A stretch of DNA of 64,000 bases from Salimicrobium album. Its GTDB lineage: Bacteria; Bacillota; Bacilli; Bacillales; Halobacillaceae. The stretch spans positions 1 through 64,000 of the forward strand of contig NZ_FNOS01000006.1 in the NCBI RefSeq assembly GCF_900107115.1, read 5' to 3'. Shown in pieces: positions 1-6,969 of this stretch. Positions within the stretch are counted from its first letter, which is position 1. Every line of letters starts with the position of its first letter. The notes under the pieces were generated by a model. The model searched no databases and was not told where the DNA came from. It saw only the letters and a program-made list of their open reading frames with translations. The translations under genes were made by a program, and so were the position numbers.

Positions 1-75
1 GGCCCGTTGGTCAAGTGGTTAAGACACCGCCCTTTCACGGCGGTAACACGGGTTCGAATCCCGTACGGGTCACCA
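1..75 (+). tRNA. tRNA-Glu (TTC)
   Basis: The cloverleaf is complete. The acceptor stem GGCCCGT pairs with ACGGGTC, the anticodon loop carries TTC, and CCA is encoded at 73-75. It is the first visible member of a ten-gene tRNA array whose promoter lies outside the window. Confidence 0.97.
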
Positions 76-85
76 CTATTTCACT

Positions 86-161
86 GGAGGATTAGCTCAG
101 CTGGGAGAGCACTTGCCTTACAAGCAAGGGGTCGCAGGTTCGAGCCCTGCATCCTCCACCA
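86..161 (+). tRNA. tRNA-Val (TAC)
   Basis: Acceptor GGAGGAT pairs with ATCCTCC, the anticodon stem CTTGC/GCAAG encloses TAC, and CCA is encoded. It follows tRNA-Glu by 10 bases, so both are likely cut from one precursor. Confidence 0.97.
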
Positions 162-167
162 TAGTCG

Positions 168-243
168 GCCGGCCTAGCTCAATTGGTAGAGCAACTGATT
201 TGTAATCAGTAGGTTGGGGGTTCAAGTCCTCTGGCCGGCACCA
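168..243 (+). tRNA. tRNA-Thr (TGT)
   Basis: Acceptor GCCGGCC pairs with GGCCGGC, the anticodon is TGT and CCA is encoded at 241-243. Confidence 0.97.
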
Positions 244-260
244 GCAGAGTCCTTTATTAC

Positions 261-343
261 GGAGGGATAGCGAAGTTGGCCAAACGCGGCGGACTGTAAA
301 TCCGCTCCCATCGGGTTCGCAGGTTCGAGTCCTGCTCCCTCCA
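261..343 (+). tRNA. tRNA-Tyr (GTA)
   Basis: This is a class II tRNA with a long variable arm. Acceptor GGAGGGA pairs with TCCCTCC and the anticodon is GTA. CCA is not encoded. Confidence 0.96.
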
Positions 344-388
344 CTTTTTTATGTTTCCATTTGTGAAGCTTTATGATTACAGAATTGT

Positions 389-460
389 TGGGCTATGGCC
401 AAGCGGTAAGGCAACGGTTTTTGGTACCGTCATGCGCTGGTTCGAATCCAGCTAGCCCAG
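389..460 (+). tRNA. tRNA-Gln (TTG)
   Basis: Acceptor TGGGCTA pairs with TAGCCCA. The anticodon stem ACGGT/ACCGT encloses TTG. CCA is not encoded. Confidence 0.96.
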
Positions 461-500
461 CCTTTTTTTATTTTTTCATTAACGAATTTTCTATTGTTAC

Positions 501-573
501 GAGCCATTAGCTCAGCTGGTAGAGCATCTGACTTTTAATCAGAGGGTCGGAGGTTCGAGCCCTCCATGGCTCA
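501..573 (+). tRNA. tRNA-Lys (TTT)
   Basis: Acceptor GAGCCAT pairs with ATGGCTC, and the anticodon stem TCTGA/TCAGA encloses TTT. CCA is not encoded. Confidence 0.96.
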
Positions 574-583
574 CTGCTTCATT

Positions 584-655
584 GCGGGAGTAGTTCAGCG
601 GTAGAACACCACCTTGCCAAGGTGGGGGTCGCGGGTTCGAATCCCGTCTTCCGCT
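584..655 (+). tRNA. tRNA-Gly (GCC), copy 1, hybrid acceptor
   Basis: The body is a normal tRNA-Gly with anticodon GCC. The 5' acceptor strand is GCGGGAG and the 3' strand is CTTCCGC, which leaves a G-T wobble at pair 5-68. The perfect partner of each strand is found in the second Gly gene at 791-865, so the two genes look as if they exchanged halves. Confidence 0.93.
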
Positions 656-701
656 CTTTACTTAATTTATTTGTGCGGTCGCGATAGCGGCAAAATGCCA
701 T

Positions 702-783
702 GCCGGGGTGGCGGAATTGGCAGACGCGCTAGATTTAGGATCTAGTGTCTTACGACGTGGGGGTTCAAGTCCCTCCACCCGCA
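702..783 (+). tRNA. tRNA-Leu (TAG), acceptor stem with two mismatches
   Basis: Anticodon stem CTAGA/TCTAG, anticodon TAG, the long variable arm and the T arm are all normal for a class II tRNA-Leu. The acceptor strands GCCGGGG and CACCCGC leave C-C at pair 3-70 and G-A at pair 6-67. The 3' strand matches the usual Bacillus form; the 5' strand does not. Confidence 0.88.
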
Positions 784-790
784 TTTTGCT

Positions 791-865
791 GCGGAAGTAG
801 TTCAGCGGTAGAACACCACCTTGCCAAGGTGGGGGTCGCGGGTTCGAATCCCGTCTCCCGCTCCA
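791..865 (+). tRNA. tRNA-Gly (GCC), copy 2, hybrid acceptor
   Basis: Identical in body to copy 1, but with 5' acceptor GCGGAAG and 3' acceptor CTCCCGC, leaving an A-C mismatch at pair 5-68. CCA is encoded at 863-865. Confidence 0.92.
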
Positions 866-867
866 TC

Positions 868-940
868 GGGGCCTTAGCTCAGCTGGGAGAGCGCCTGCTT
901 TGCACGCAGGAGGTCAGCGGTTCGATCCCGCTAGGCTCCA
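868..940 (+). tRNA. tRNA-Ala (TGC)
   Basis: Acceptor GGGGCCT pairs with AGGCTCC and the anticodon stem CCTGC/GCAGG encloses TGC. CCA is not encoded. It is the last gene of the array. Confidence 0.96.
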
Positions 941-977
941 TTACATTTTCACTTTTTATAAAAGAATAGATAAATAA

Positions 978-1007
978 AAGGAGTTTCTCGCGGAGAAACT
1001 CCTTTTT
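978..1007 (+). terminator. Terminator of the tRNA array, probably bidirectional
   Basis: A ten-pair stem (GGAGTTTCTC with GAGAAACTCC, loop GCG) is followed by six T. A run of A precedes it, so it can also end the minus-strand gene that stops at 1016. Confidence 0.9.
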
Positions 1008-1015
1008 TGTATGAG

Positions 1016-2386
1016 CTATATGAACATTCTATCGGCTACTCCGTCGAGCCATTCGCCGAGATCTTCCAGTCGGAAAGGTTTCAACAGATAATCTTCGGCT
1101 TCCTCTCTCAGTGCTTCTTCCACTCTTTCCGTTTCCTCTTCTCCGGTCATAATCATAACCGCTACATTCCGGAAATCGTATTTCGTTTTGAGAAAAGGCA
1201 GTGTATCGATACCGATAGAACTTGCCAGCAGCAGTACATAATCCTCTTCCGGATGATACCAGTCTTCCTCGAGAAATTGTTGTCGGGTATGGAAAGTGAT
1301 GACCCGTACCGGTTTATCGCTGATAAAAGAGCGAGTGGAGAAAAAGTCTTCCAGCAGCTGTCGCACGCTCGGATCATTTTCGACGATGAGTAGTGTGATC
1401 GTCTCTGCATCAAAGGCAGAAACCGGCATGTGAGTATGGGAAACAGTACGGTTTCTGCCGGTCCTTTTGGCATAATACAAAGCTTTATCTGCCCGTTCGA
1501 GGATGCTTTCTCCTCCGGGGGCATCCGAAAACTGCGCGATTCCTGCCGAAAAATGGACGTGAAACTGTTCGTCCCCTGAAGTGAATGTAATGGAGGAAAA
1601 GCGATTTCTCCATTCTTCCACTCTTGCATCCGCCTCCTGCGCAGAAGCACCCGGGAAGATCACAACAAATTCTTCCCCTCCATAACGGCTGATCGTCTCT
1701 CCTGATGTTTTCATCTGCTCAAATACTTTCACAAACGTCTCCAGAACCTGATCCCCCGTGTGGTGGCCGTATGTGTCATTGACTTTTTTAAAATGATCGA
1801 GATCCACCATGGCCGCAGAAAAGGTGTACCCGTTTTCCTTATGGAAGAGAGCCGACTGCTCCTTCAATTTTTTCTCTAAAAACTTTCGATTGAAAGCGCC
1901 GGTCAGTTCGTCCTGCAGAATATGGGCAAGAATCTGTTCCCGCGAGGCAAGACGATTTTTCAGAAATGGAAGCAATACATCGGTTCTGACCGGCTTTCCG
2001 ATGAAATCAGTCGCCCCCAGATTAAAGGAGAGAGCCCTGTGTTCATTTGAATTGTGCGCACTGACCATGATGACAGGGGTGAATTCATTACGGGCCTTCT
2101 CAACGATTTGAGTCAGCAGAGCCACCCCGTCTGTATCCGGCAGTATGTAATCAATCAGCACAAGGTCAGGGTGAAAATCATAAAATAATTCGAGACCTTT
2201 TTTTCCGGTAAGCGATGCAAGAACCTGGTATCCATGCTGCTCCAGGAAATCTTTCATAAAAGTGATGAACTCTATATCATCGTCAATGATAAGCAGCAGC
2301 GGTAACTTCGTGTCGGGAAACCGGTCCCCCGTTGTACGGAGTGGTGAAGTGAGCAGAGGGAATTCCGTCTGTATCTGTCGCAGCAA
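1016..2386 (-). CDS. REC-GGDEF-REC response regulator, putative diguanylate cyclase
   Basis: This 456-residue cytoplasmic protein probably makes the second messenger c-di-GMP. Residues about 30-145 form a receiver domain with acidic residues 35-37, phosphoacceptor Asp79 (LVLID) and Lys131. Residues about 155-320 form a GGDEF domain with an intact GGEEF at 236-240. No RxxD inhibitory site is visible five residues upstream, so product inhibition by the usual I-site is unlikely. Residues about 330-450 resemble a second receiver, but the position expected to hold the phosphoacceptor reads LLLAS, so that domain is probably not phosphorylated. The open frame begins with TTG at 2386 after a GGAG; no ATG is in frame just upstream. 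It follows the small gene at 2408-2611 and no histidine kinase is adjacent. Confidence 0.85.
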   Translation of the reverse strand: MLRQIQTEFPLLTSPLRTTGDRFPDTKLPLLLIIDDDIEFITFMKDFLEQHGYQVLASLTGKKGLELFYDFHPDLVLIDYILPDTDGVALLTQIVEKARNEFTPVIMVSAHNSNEHRALSFNLGATDFIGKPVRTDVLLPFLKNRLASREQILAHILQDELTGAFNRKFLEKKLKEQSALFHKENGYTFSAAMVDLDHFKKVNDTYGHHTGDQVLETFVKVFEQMKTSGETISRYGGEEFVVIFPGASAQEADARVEEWRNRFSSITFTSGDEQFHVHFSAGIAQFSDAPGGESILERADKALYYAKRTGRNRTVSHTHMPVSAFDAETITLLIVENDPSVRQLLEDFFSTRSFISDKPVRVITFHTRQQFLEEDWYHPEEDYVLLLASSIGIDTLPFLKTKYDFRNVAVMIMTGEEETERVEEALREEAEDYLLKPFRLEDLGEWLDGVADRMFI

Positions 2387-2407
2387 CGGTCTCCATTCTG
2401 ATTTTTC

Positions 2408-2611
2408 CTATCTCTTCGTGCCGGTTCGGTCAAGGAAGAGAAGAAACTTCTCCGTAAGCTGTTCCGCCTCCGTAAATTCCATGACTTGAAGCTGCTCTCT
2501 CGTCTGCTTCAGAAAGTCGGCCAGGTCGTATTCCACGACAAAGGGGCGGGCCTGCCAGTCTGTTATCTTATTTTCAATCCCTTCCCATAGTAACTGTGAG
2601 GCTGTTTTCAT
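2408..2611 (-). CDS. Small conserved-type protein, function unknown
   Basis: A 67-residue soluble protein rich in Leu, Gln and Glu and predicted helical. It begins at the ATG at 2611, chosen because GGAAAGG lies about nine bases upstream; a longer frame reaching 2665 has no better start. It ends 21 bases before the start of the REC-GGDEF-REC gene and is likely cotranscribed with it, so it may be a partner of that regulator. I do not recognise the family. Confidence 0.6.
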   Translation of the reverse strand: MKTASQLLWEGIENKITDWQARPFVVEYDLADFLKQTREQLQVMEFTEAEQLTEKFLLFLDRTGTKR

Positions 2612-2713
2612 AGGGCACGACCTTTCCTGCAAGTAGCTGTTCGTTCTATTGGTTATACCTACCATTATAATAGACGGAACGTTATTTTGAAACCGGAAGG
2701 AAACGCATGTTTA

Positions 2714-2760
2714 TGCACAAAAATGTGCAGTTGAGTCATTGTGTGAATTTTAGCTACAAT
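2714..2760 (+). promoter_or_regulatory. rocF promoter with upstream ARG-box-like palindrome
   Basis: The inverted repeat TGCACA-AAAA-TGTGCA at 2714-2729 sits just before a -35 (TTGAGT, 2731-2736) and a -10 (TACAAT, 2755-2760) with an 18-base spacer. Its spacing and AT core resemble the ARG boxes bound by AhrC/ArgR. Regulation by arginine is an inference from that likeness and from the arginase gene downstream. Confidence 0.5.
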
Positions 2761-2792
2761 AGAAAGCAGCCCGATGAAGGAGGAATTGTACT

Positions 2793-3704
2793 ATGAACAG
2801 GAAGTTGTCGATCATTGGTGTACCTATGGATCTCGGTCAAAATCGCCGGGGTGTGGACATGGGCCCGAGTGCCATCCGCTATGCGGGAGTAATTGAAAGA
2901 CTGGAACAGTTGAAATATGATATAGAAGACCTCGGAGACCTGGTCATTTCCAAACCTTCCGAAGAAACGGAGGAAACAAGTGAGAAAGAGAATCTCCGTA
3001 ATCTTAAAGAGGTCAGAGAGGGCAACGTCGCGCTCGCGCAAAAGGTGGATGACGTCGTTCAGGAAGGACGGTTCCCTCTTGTGCTCGGAGGCGACCACAG
3101 CATTGCCATGGGGACACTTGCCGGTATCTCAAAACATTACGGGAACCTCGGCGTGATCTGGTATGATGCCCATACGGATTTGAACAGCGGAGAAACTTCT
3201 CCTTCCGGTAATATTCACGGGATGCCGCTGGCTGCAAGTATAGGGATAGGCAATGAAAGTCTTACAGATATCCACGGGTATCAGCCTAAACTGAAACCTG
3301 AAAACATCGTTGTTATCGGTGCACGTTCCGTGGACGAAGGGGAACGGGAATTGATCAGGGAGAAAGGCATTAAAGTGTTCAGCATGCATGAAGTGGACCG
3401 TCTCGGTATGTCGCAGGTGATGCAGGATGCTCTTGATTATCTGGAAAGCCGCAAAGTGGACGGCGTACACTTGAGCCTCGACCTCGACAGCCTGGATCCG
3501 GAAGAAGCACCTGGAGTAGGAACACCGGTCATGGGCGGCTTCAGTTACCGGGAAAGTCATCTGGCGATGGAGATGCTGCATGACTCGGAAAGAATCACTT
3601 CGGCAGAATTCGTGGAAGTGAACCCGATCCTCGATGAAAAAAATAAAACGGCTTCCATGGCGGTGGGGCTTATGGGTTCCCTGCTCGGTGAGAAGCTGAC
3701 ATAA
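2793..3704 (+). CDS. rocF: Arginase
   Basis: This enzyme hydrolyses arginine to ornithine and urea in the cytoplasm and starts arginine catabolism. The 303-residue length fits the ureohydrolase family. Manganese ligands are visible: GGDHS with His102, DAHTD with Asp125, His127 and Asp129, and the DLDSLDP stretch near residue 230. The start is preceded by AAGGAGG about ten bases upstream. Unlike Bacillus subtilis, where it lies in the roc operon, here it stands alone next to sigW, a placement found in several Bacillaceae. Confidence 0.95.
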   Translation: MNRKLSIIGVPMDLGQNRRGVDMGPSAIRYAGVIERLEQLKYDIEDLGDLVISKPSEETEETSEKENLRNLKEVREGNVALAQKVDDVVQEGRFPLVLGGDHSIAMGTLAGISKHYGNLGVIWYDAHTDLNSGETSPSGNIHGMPLAASIGIGNESLTDIHGYQPKLKPENIVVIGARSVDEGERELIREKGIKVFSMHEVDRLGMSQVMQDALDYLESRKVDGVHLSLDLDSLDPEEAPGVGTPVMGGFSYRESHLAMEMLHDSERITSAEFVEVNPILDEKNKTASMAVGLMGSLLGEKLT

Positions 3705-3719
3705 AGTTTCTGATACAAC

Positions 3720-3752
3720 AACCTGCATCCCCAGGATGCAGGCTGTTATAAT
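3720..3752 (+). terminator. Weak terminator after rocF
   Basis: CCTGCATCC at 3722-3730 pairs with GGATGCAGG at 3734-3742 across a three-base loop. The tail CTGTTATAAT has few T, so termination may be partial. Confidence 0.55.
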
Positions 3753-3791
3753 GAATAAGCGGCACCTGCCCCCGTTTAAAAAATAATATGA

Positions 3792-3818
3792 TGAAACCTT
3801 CCGGACGAGTTATTCGTA
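3792..3818 (+). promoter_or_regulatory. Sigma-W autoregulatory promoter
   Basis: TGAAAC at 3792-3797 and CGTA at 3815-3818, separated by 17 bases, match the known sigma-W consensus. It lies 38 bases upstream of sigW, as expected for the autoregulated sigW-rsiW operon. Confidence 0.85.
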
Positions 3819-3855
3819 CATATAAGAACCGCAGTGAAAGCGGAGGTATAGTGAG

Positions 3856-4419
3856 ATGGAAACTTTCATAGCAGAAAGAATCAAAGAAGTGAAAAAAGGT
3901 AACGTACAGGCGTTTGAGGACGTTGTCTCGTTTTATCAAAACAAAGTGTATTTCGTATGCTTCCGTATGATCGGCAACAGCCAGGAAGCGGAGGATTTGG
4001 CTCAGGAAGCGTTTATACGGGCCTACACCAACATCGAAAGCTTTGATGAAAAACGAAAGTTCTCTACGTGGCTGTACCGGATTGCGACGAATTTGACGAT
4101 TGACCGGATCAGAAAGAAAAAACCCGATTATCACCTCGACGCTGATATAAAAGGGACAGACGGTCTGAGTATGCATGACCAGTTGGCGACGGATGAGGCT
4201 TTGCCGGAGGAACAGGTGGAGAACCTTGAGCTGCGGGGATATATACAGAGAGAAATAACCGCTCTCCCTCCGATATACCGAAGTGTTATTGTTTTACGGT
4301 TTCTCGAAGAATTATCCCTTCAGGAAATAGCTGAAGTACTTGATATGCCGGTTGGAACGGTGAAAACGAGAATTCACCGCGGCAGAGAAATTTTACGTAA
4401 AAAGCTTCGGAATGTGTAA
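3856..4419 (+). CDS. sigW: ECF RNA polymerase sigma factor SigW
   Basis: This 187-residue sigma factor directs transcription of genes that answer cell-envelope stress, antimicrobial peptides and alkaline shock. Region 2 lies at about 25-95 (FRMIGNSQEAEDLAQEAF, then WLYRIATNL) and the region 4 helix-turn-helix at about 130-180 (LSLQEIAEVLDMPVGTVKTR). The start follows GCGGAGG. It is preceded by a sigma-W promoter and followed 13 bases later by its anti-sigma factor. Confidence 0.96.
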   Translation: METFIAERIKEVKKGNVQAFEDVVSFYQNKVYFVCFRMIGNSQEAEDLAQEAFIRAYTNIESFDEKRKFSTWLYRIATNLTIDRIRKKKPDYHLDADIKGTDGLSMHDQLATDEALPEEQVENLELRGYIQREITALPPIYRSVIVLRFLEELSLQEIAEVLDMPVGTVKTRIHRGREILRKKLRNV

Positions 4420-4432
4420 GGGGTGAAAATAG

Positions 4433-5089
4433 ATGAAGTGTGATAACGACATGATATACTTGATGCATAAATATCTGGATGAGTCGCTGACAGAAGAGGA
4501 GCAGAGGATCCTCGGGAACCATCTGCAGCGATGTGAGGAATGTCAGGAACATTTTCATGAACTGAAAAGAGCGGATACGCTGGCTTCAGATAAGACGGGA
4601 GTCACTGCCTCTTCATCCTTCACGAACAGGGTGATGAGTGAGCTGCCGCGTAACCGGAAGCGTACTACGTGGATCCAGTGGTTCCGCCACCATCCTCTCG
4701 TTTCGGCAGCAGCCGTCTTTATGCTGCTTATGGCCAGCGGAATCTTTTCTGCCTGGAACCAGGAAGATCAGGTTACGGTTTCCAAGCAGGAAGGTGTGGT
4801 CATCGAAGAAGGAACGGTAGTCGTTCCGGAAGATATTACGGTGGAAGGCGATCTGGTGGTACGGAACGGAGATCTGAAGGTCCAGGGACGTGTCGACGGA
4901 GATGTAACACTGATAAACGGCCAGCTGATAGAAGGAGACACTTCCAGGGAAGCCACGGAAGGCGAAGAACTCCAGGCTTACGTGAGTGGAGAGCTGAATT
5001 ACGTGAACCAGGTATTCGAATGGATGTGGTACCACGTAAGAAACTTTGCAGAAGAAGTTTTTTCCATGGGAGAGGAATCACCGGAATAA
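4433..5089 (+). CDS. rsiW: Anti-sigma-W factor RsiW
   Basis: This membrane protein holds SigW inactive until regulated proteolysis destroys it. The cytoplasmic N-terminus has the zinc anti-sigma motif with His30, Cys34 and Cys37. One membrane segment lies at about 86-106. The extracytoplasmic part (about 110-218) is acidic and carries repeated short Val-Gly-Asp strands like those of beta-helical proteins. Length is 218 residues, typical of the family. The stop codon lies inside the stem of a terminator. Confidence 0.95.
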   Translation: MKCDNDMIYLMHKYLDESLTEEEQRILGNHLQRCEECQEHFHELKRADTLASDKTGVTASSSFTNRVMSELPRNRKRTTWIQWFRHHPLVSAAAVFMLLMASGIFSAWNQEDQVTVSKQEGVVIEEGTVVVPEDITVEGDLVVRNGDLKVQGRVDGDVTLINGQLIEGDTSREATEGEELQAYVSGELNYVNQVFEWMWYHVRNFAEEVFSMGEESPE

Positions 5090-5112
5090 CACCCCGGTGA
5101 TTCTTTTCTTTT
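5075..5112 (+). terminator. Terminator overlapping the rsiW stop codon
   Basis: A perfect ten-pair stem (GAATCACCGG 5075-5084, CCGGTGATTC 5094-5103) is followed by TTTTCTTTT. The 5' arm is coding sequence of rsiW and the loop holds its stop codon. It separates sigW-rsiW from the cdaA operon. Confidence 0.88.
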
Positions 5113-5125
5113 GAAATGGCAAATA

Positions 5126-5134
5126 TGATATAAT
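5126..5134 (+). promoter_or_regulatory. Extended -10 promoter for cdaA-cdaR-glmM
   Basis: TGATATAAT is an extended -10 element located between the rsiW terminator and cdaA, 46 bases before the cdaA start. No good -35 is visible at the normal distance, which is usual for extended -10 promoters. Confidence 0.55.
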
Positions 5135-5180
5135 TAAAAAAGTTTCTGAGATCGATATTCATACAGAAGGAAGTGTCGGC

Positions 5181-5999
5181 ATGTTTGGTGAGGCTCATAC
5201 GTTATTCGATTATATCGTAATCGCCATCGACATAGCCCTGGTCTGGTTCATCATATATAAGCTGATTATGCTTATTCAAGGAACGAAAGCTGTTCAACTG
5301 TTAAAAGGTGTGTTTCTCATCCTTGGAATTTGGCTGCTCAGTAACCTGTTTGGACTTACGACATTACGGGAGCTTATGTCGCAGGCGATCGCCTGGGGTT
5401 TTCTTGCTATTATCATATTGTTCCAACCTGAACTCAGGCGGGCGCTGGAACAGTTGGGACGAGGAAGTTTCTTCAGCAGAAGCTCGGCGGAGGAGGAAAA
5501 CACAGAACGTTCCGTCGAAGCAATACTTAAGTCATGCAACTATATGGCAAAACGTCGTATCGGGGCACTGATTACCATTGAAAGAGAAACAGGTATGGGA
5601 GATTACGTGGAAACCGGTATCCCGGTGCACGGAGAACTGACGAACGAACTGCTTACAAATATCTTCATACCGAACACTCCGCTTCATGACGGGGCGGTCA
5701 TACTGAAAAGCAATAAAATTGTGGCGGCCGCCTGTTATTTGCCGCTATCGGAAAGCCCCTTTATCTCCAAGGAACTTGGTACCAGACACCGTGCGGCGAT
5801 GGGGATCAGCGAGGTGACCGATGCCCTGACCATTATTGTGTCCGAAGAAACCGGGAATATGTCCTGTACGGTCAACGGAGAACTGCAGCGGAATCTGGAT
5901 GAGGAATCTCTTAGAAAAGTACTGCACTCCGCTCTTGATGTGACCTCGAAGACCCCTGCAAATAAATCGTGGAACTGGAGGGGGAAGAAGAATGGATAA
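5181..5999 (+). CDS. cdaA: Diadenylate cyclase CdaA
   Basis: CdaA joins two ATP molecules into c-di-AMP, which controls potassium, osmolyte and cell-wall balance. Three membrane segments occupy residues about 8-85. The DAC domain follows with both catalytic motifs, DGA at 170-172 and RHR at 202-204. The 272-residue length matches Bacillus CdaA. The gene overlaps cdaR by eight bases, and the cdaA-cdaR-glmM order is the known regulatory module in which CdaR and GlmM act on the cyclase. Confidence 0.96.
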   Translation: MFGEAHTLFDYIVIAIDIALVWFIIYKLIMLIQGTKAVQLLKGVFLILGIWLLSNLFGLTTLRELMSQAIAWGFLAIIILFQPELRRALEQLGRGSFFSRSSAEEENTERSVEAILKSCNYMAKRRIGALITIERETGMGDYVETGIPVHGELTNELLTNIFIPNTPLHDGAVILKSNKIVAAACYLPLSESPFISKELGTRHRAAMGISEVTDALTIIVSEETGNMSCTVNGELQRNLDEESLRKVLHSALDVTSKTPANKSWNWRGKKNG

Positions 6000-6951
6000 A
6001 TGGTTACGCAGCACGTGGTTTATAAGAATTCTTTCCCTGTTCCTCGCCATCCTCATGTGGGCTTCCGTGAGTGAAGAGAGCACGGAGGGGACAGACCCGA
6101 ATTTTCTGAACGGAAGTTCTACGGATAAAGAAATGGCGGAAAACGTGCCGGTGGATATTAAGCTTGAGGACGAGGAACTTGTAGTGACCGGCGTACCGCA
6201 GGTCGCCGACGTTATGCTTGAAGGTCCTACGAGTCAGGTCGCTCCGGCTGCCCGTCAGCAGAATTTTTCCCTTTACGTGGAATTGAACGGTCTCGGCGCA
6301 GGCGTTCATGAGGTGCGTATCCAGCACTCCGGAATTTCGAATCAGGTGCAGGTAAACGTGGAACCCAAAACCGTCGAAGTGACGATAGAACGCCGGATGA
6401 GCGAGACACATAATATAAGTGCGGATTTTATAAATGAAAGCCAGATGGGAAGTGAATTCGAAGTAGGGGAAGCTGATATCAACCCTTCCACTGTGGAAGT
6501 GACGGGAGCGGCTTCTGTCCTCTCGGAGGTGGCGGTCGTGAAATCGATCGTTAACCTGGCAGGTGTGGACACTTCGATAGAGAAGAGAGAGACACCCGTT
6601 AAAGTATATGATGAGGAAGGGAACGAACTGAATGTGATTGTGGAACCGGCTTCGGTGACTGTCGACGTTCCTGTATCCCGCAGTAAAAAAGAAGTACCTG
6701 TAGCCTTTCGGGCTGAAGGAGAGGTGAAAGACGGTGTGAAGGTGGATAAAATCACCTCATCTGTCGAGAAGGCGACTATTTACGGGCCGAAAGAGGTTCT
6801 TGATGATATCAATCAGGTAAGTGGAAGTATTGTTGATACGGAGGGTCTCGATGAAACCACCAGTAAGGATGTGGAATTGGAAGTTCCAAACGGCGTGGTC
6901 TCCATCGAACCCGAGACAGTGGAAGTAAAAATCGAAATTACAAACGAGTAG
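5992..6951 (+). CDS. cdaR: CdaA regulator CdaR (YbbR-domain protein)
   Basis: A 319-residue protein with one N-terminal membrane anchor (about 8-27) and a row of YbbR domains of roughly 80 residues each facing outward. In relatives it binds CdaA and modulates c-di-AMP synthesis. It starts inside the end of cdaA, so translation is probably coupled. glmM begins 18 bases after its stop. Confidence 0.94.
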   Translation: MDKWLRSTWFIRILSLFLAILMWASVSEESTEGTDPNFLNGSSTDKEMAENVPVDIKLEDEELVVTGVPQVADVMLEGPTSQVAPAARQQNFSLYVELNGLGAGVHEVRIQHSGISNQVQVNVEPKTVEVTIERRMSETHNISADFINESQMGSEFEVGEADINPSTVEVTGAASVLSEVAVVKSIVNLAGVDTSIEKRETPVKVYDEEGNELNVIVEPASVTVDVPVSRSKKEVPVAFRAEGEVKDGVKVDKITSSVEKATIYGPKEVLDDINQVSGSIVDTEGLDETTSKDVELEVPNGVVSIEPETVEVKIEITNE

Positions 6952-6969
6952 GAAGCGAGGGACAGAGTC

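Noticed and set aside
745-969. Open frame of 74 codons over the tRNA genes
   Set aside because: It lies entirely within tRNA-Leu, -Gly and -Ala and has no ribosome site.
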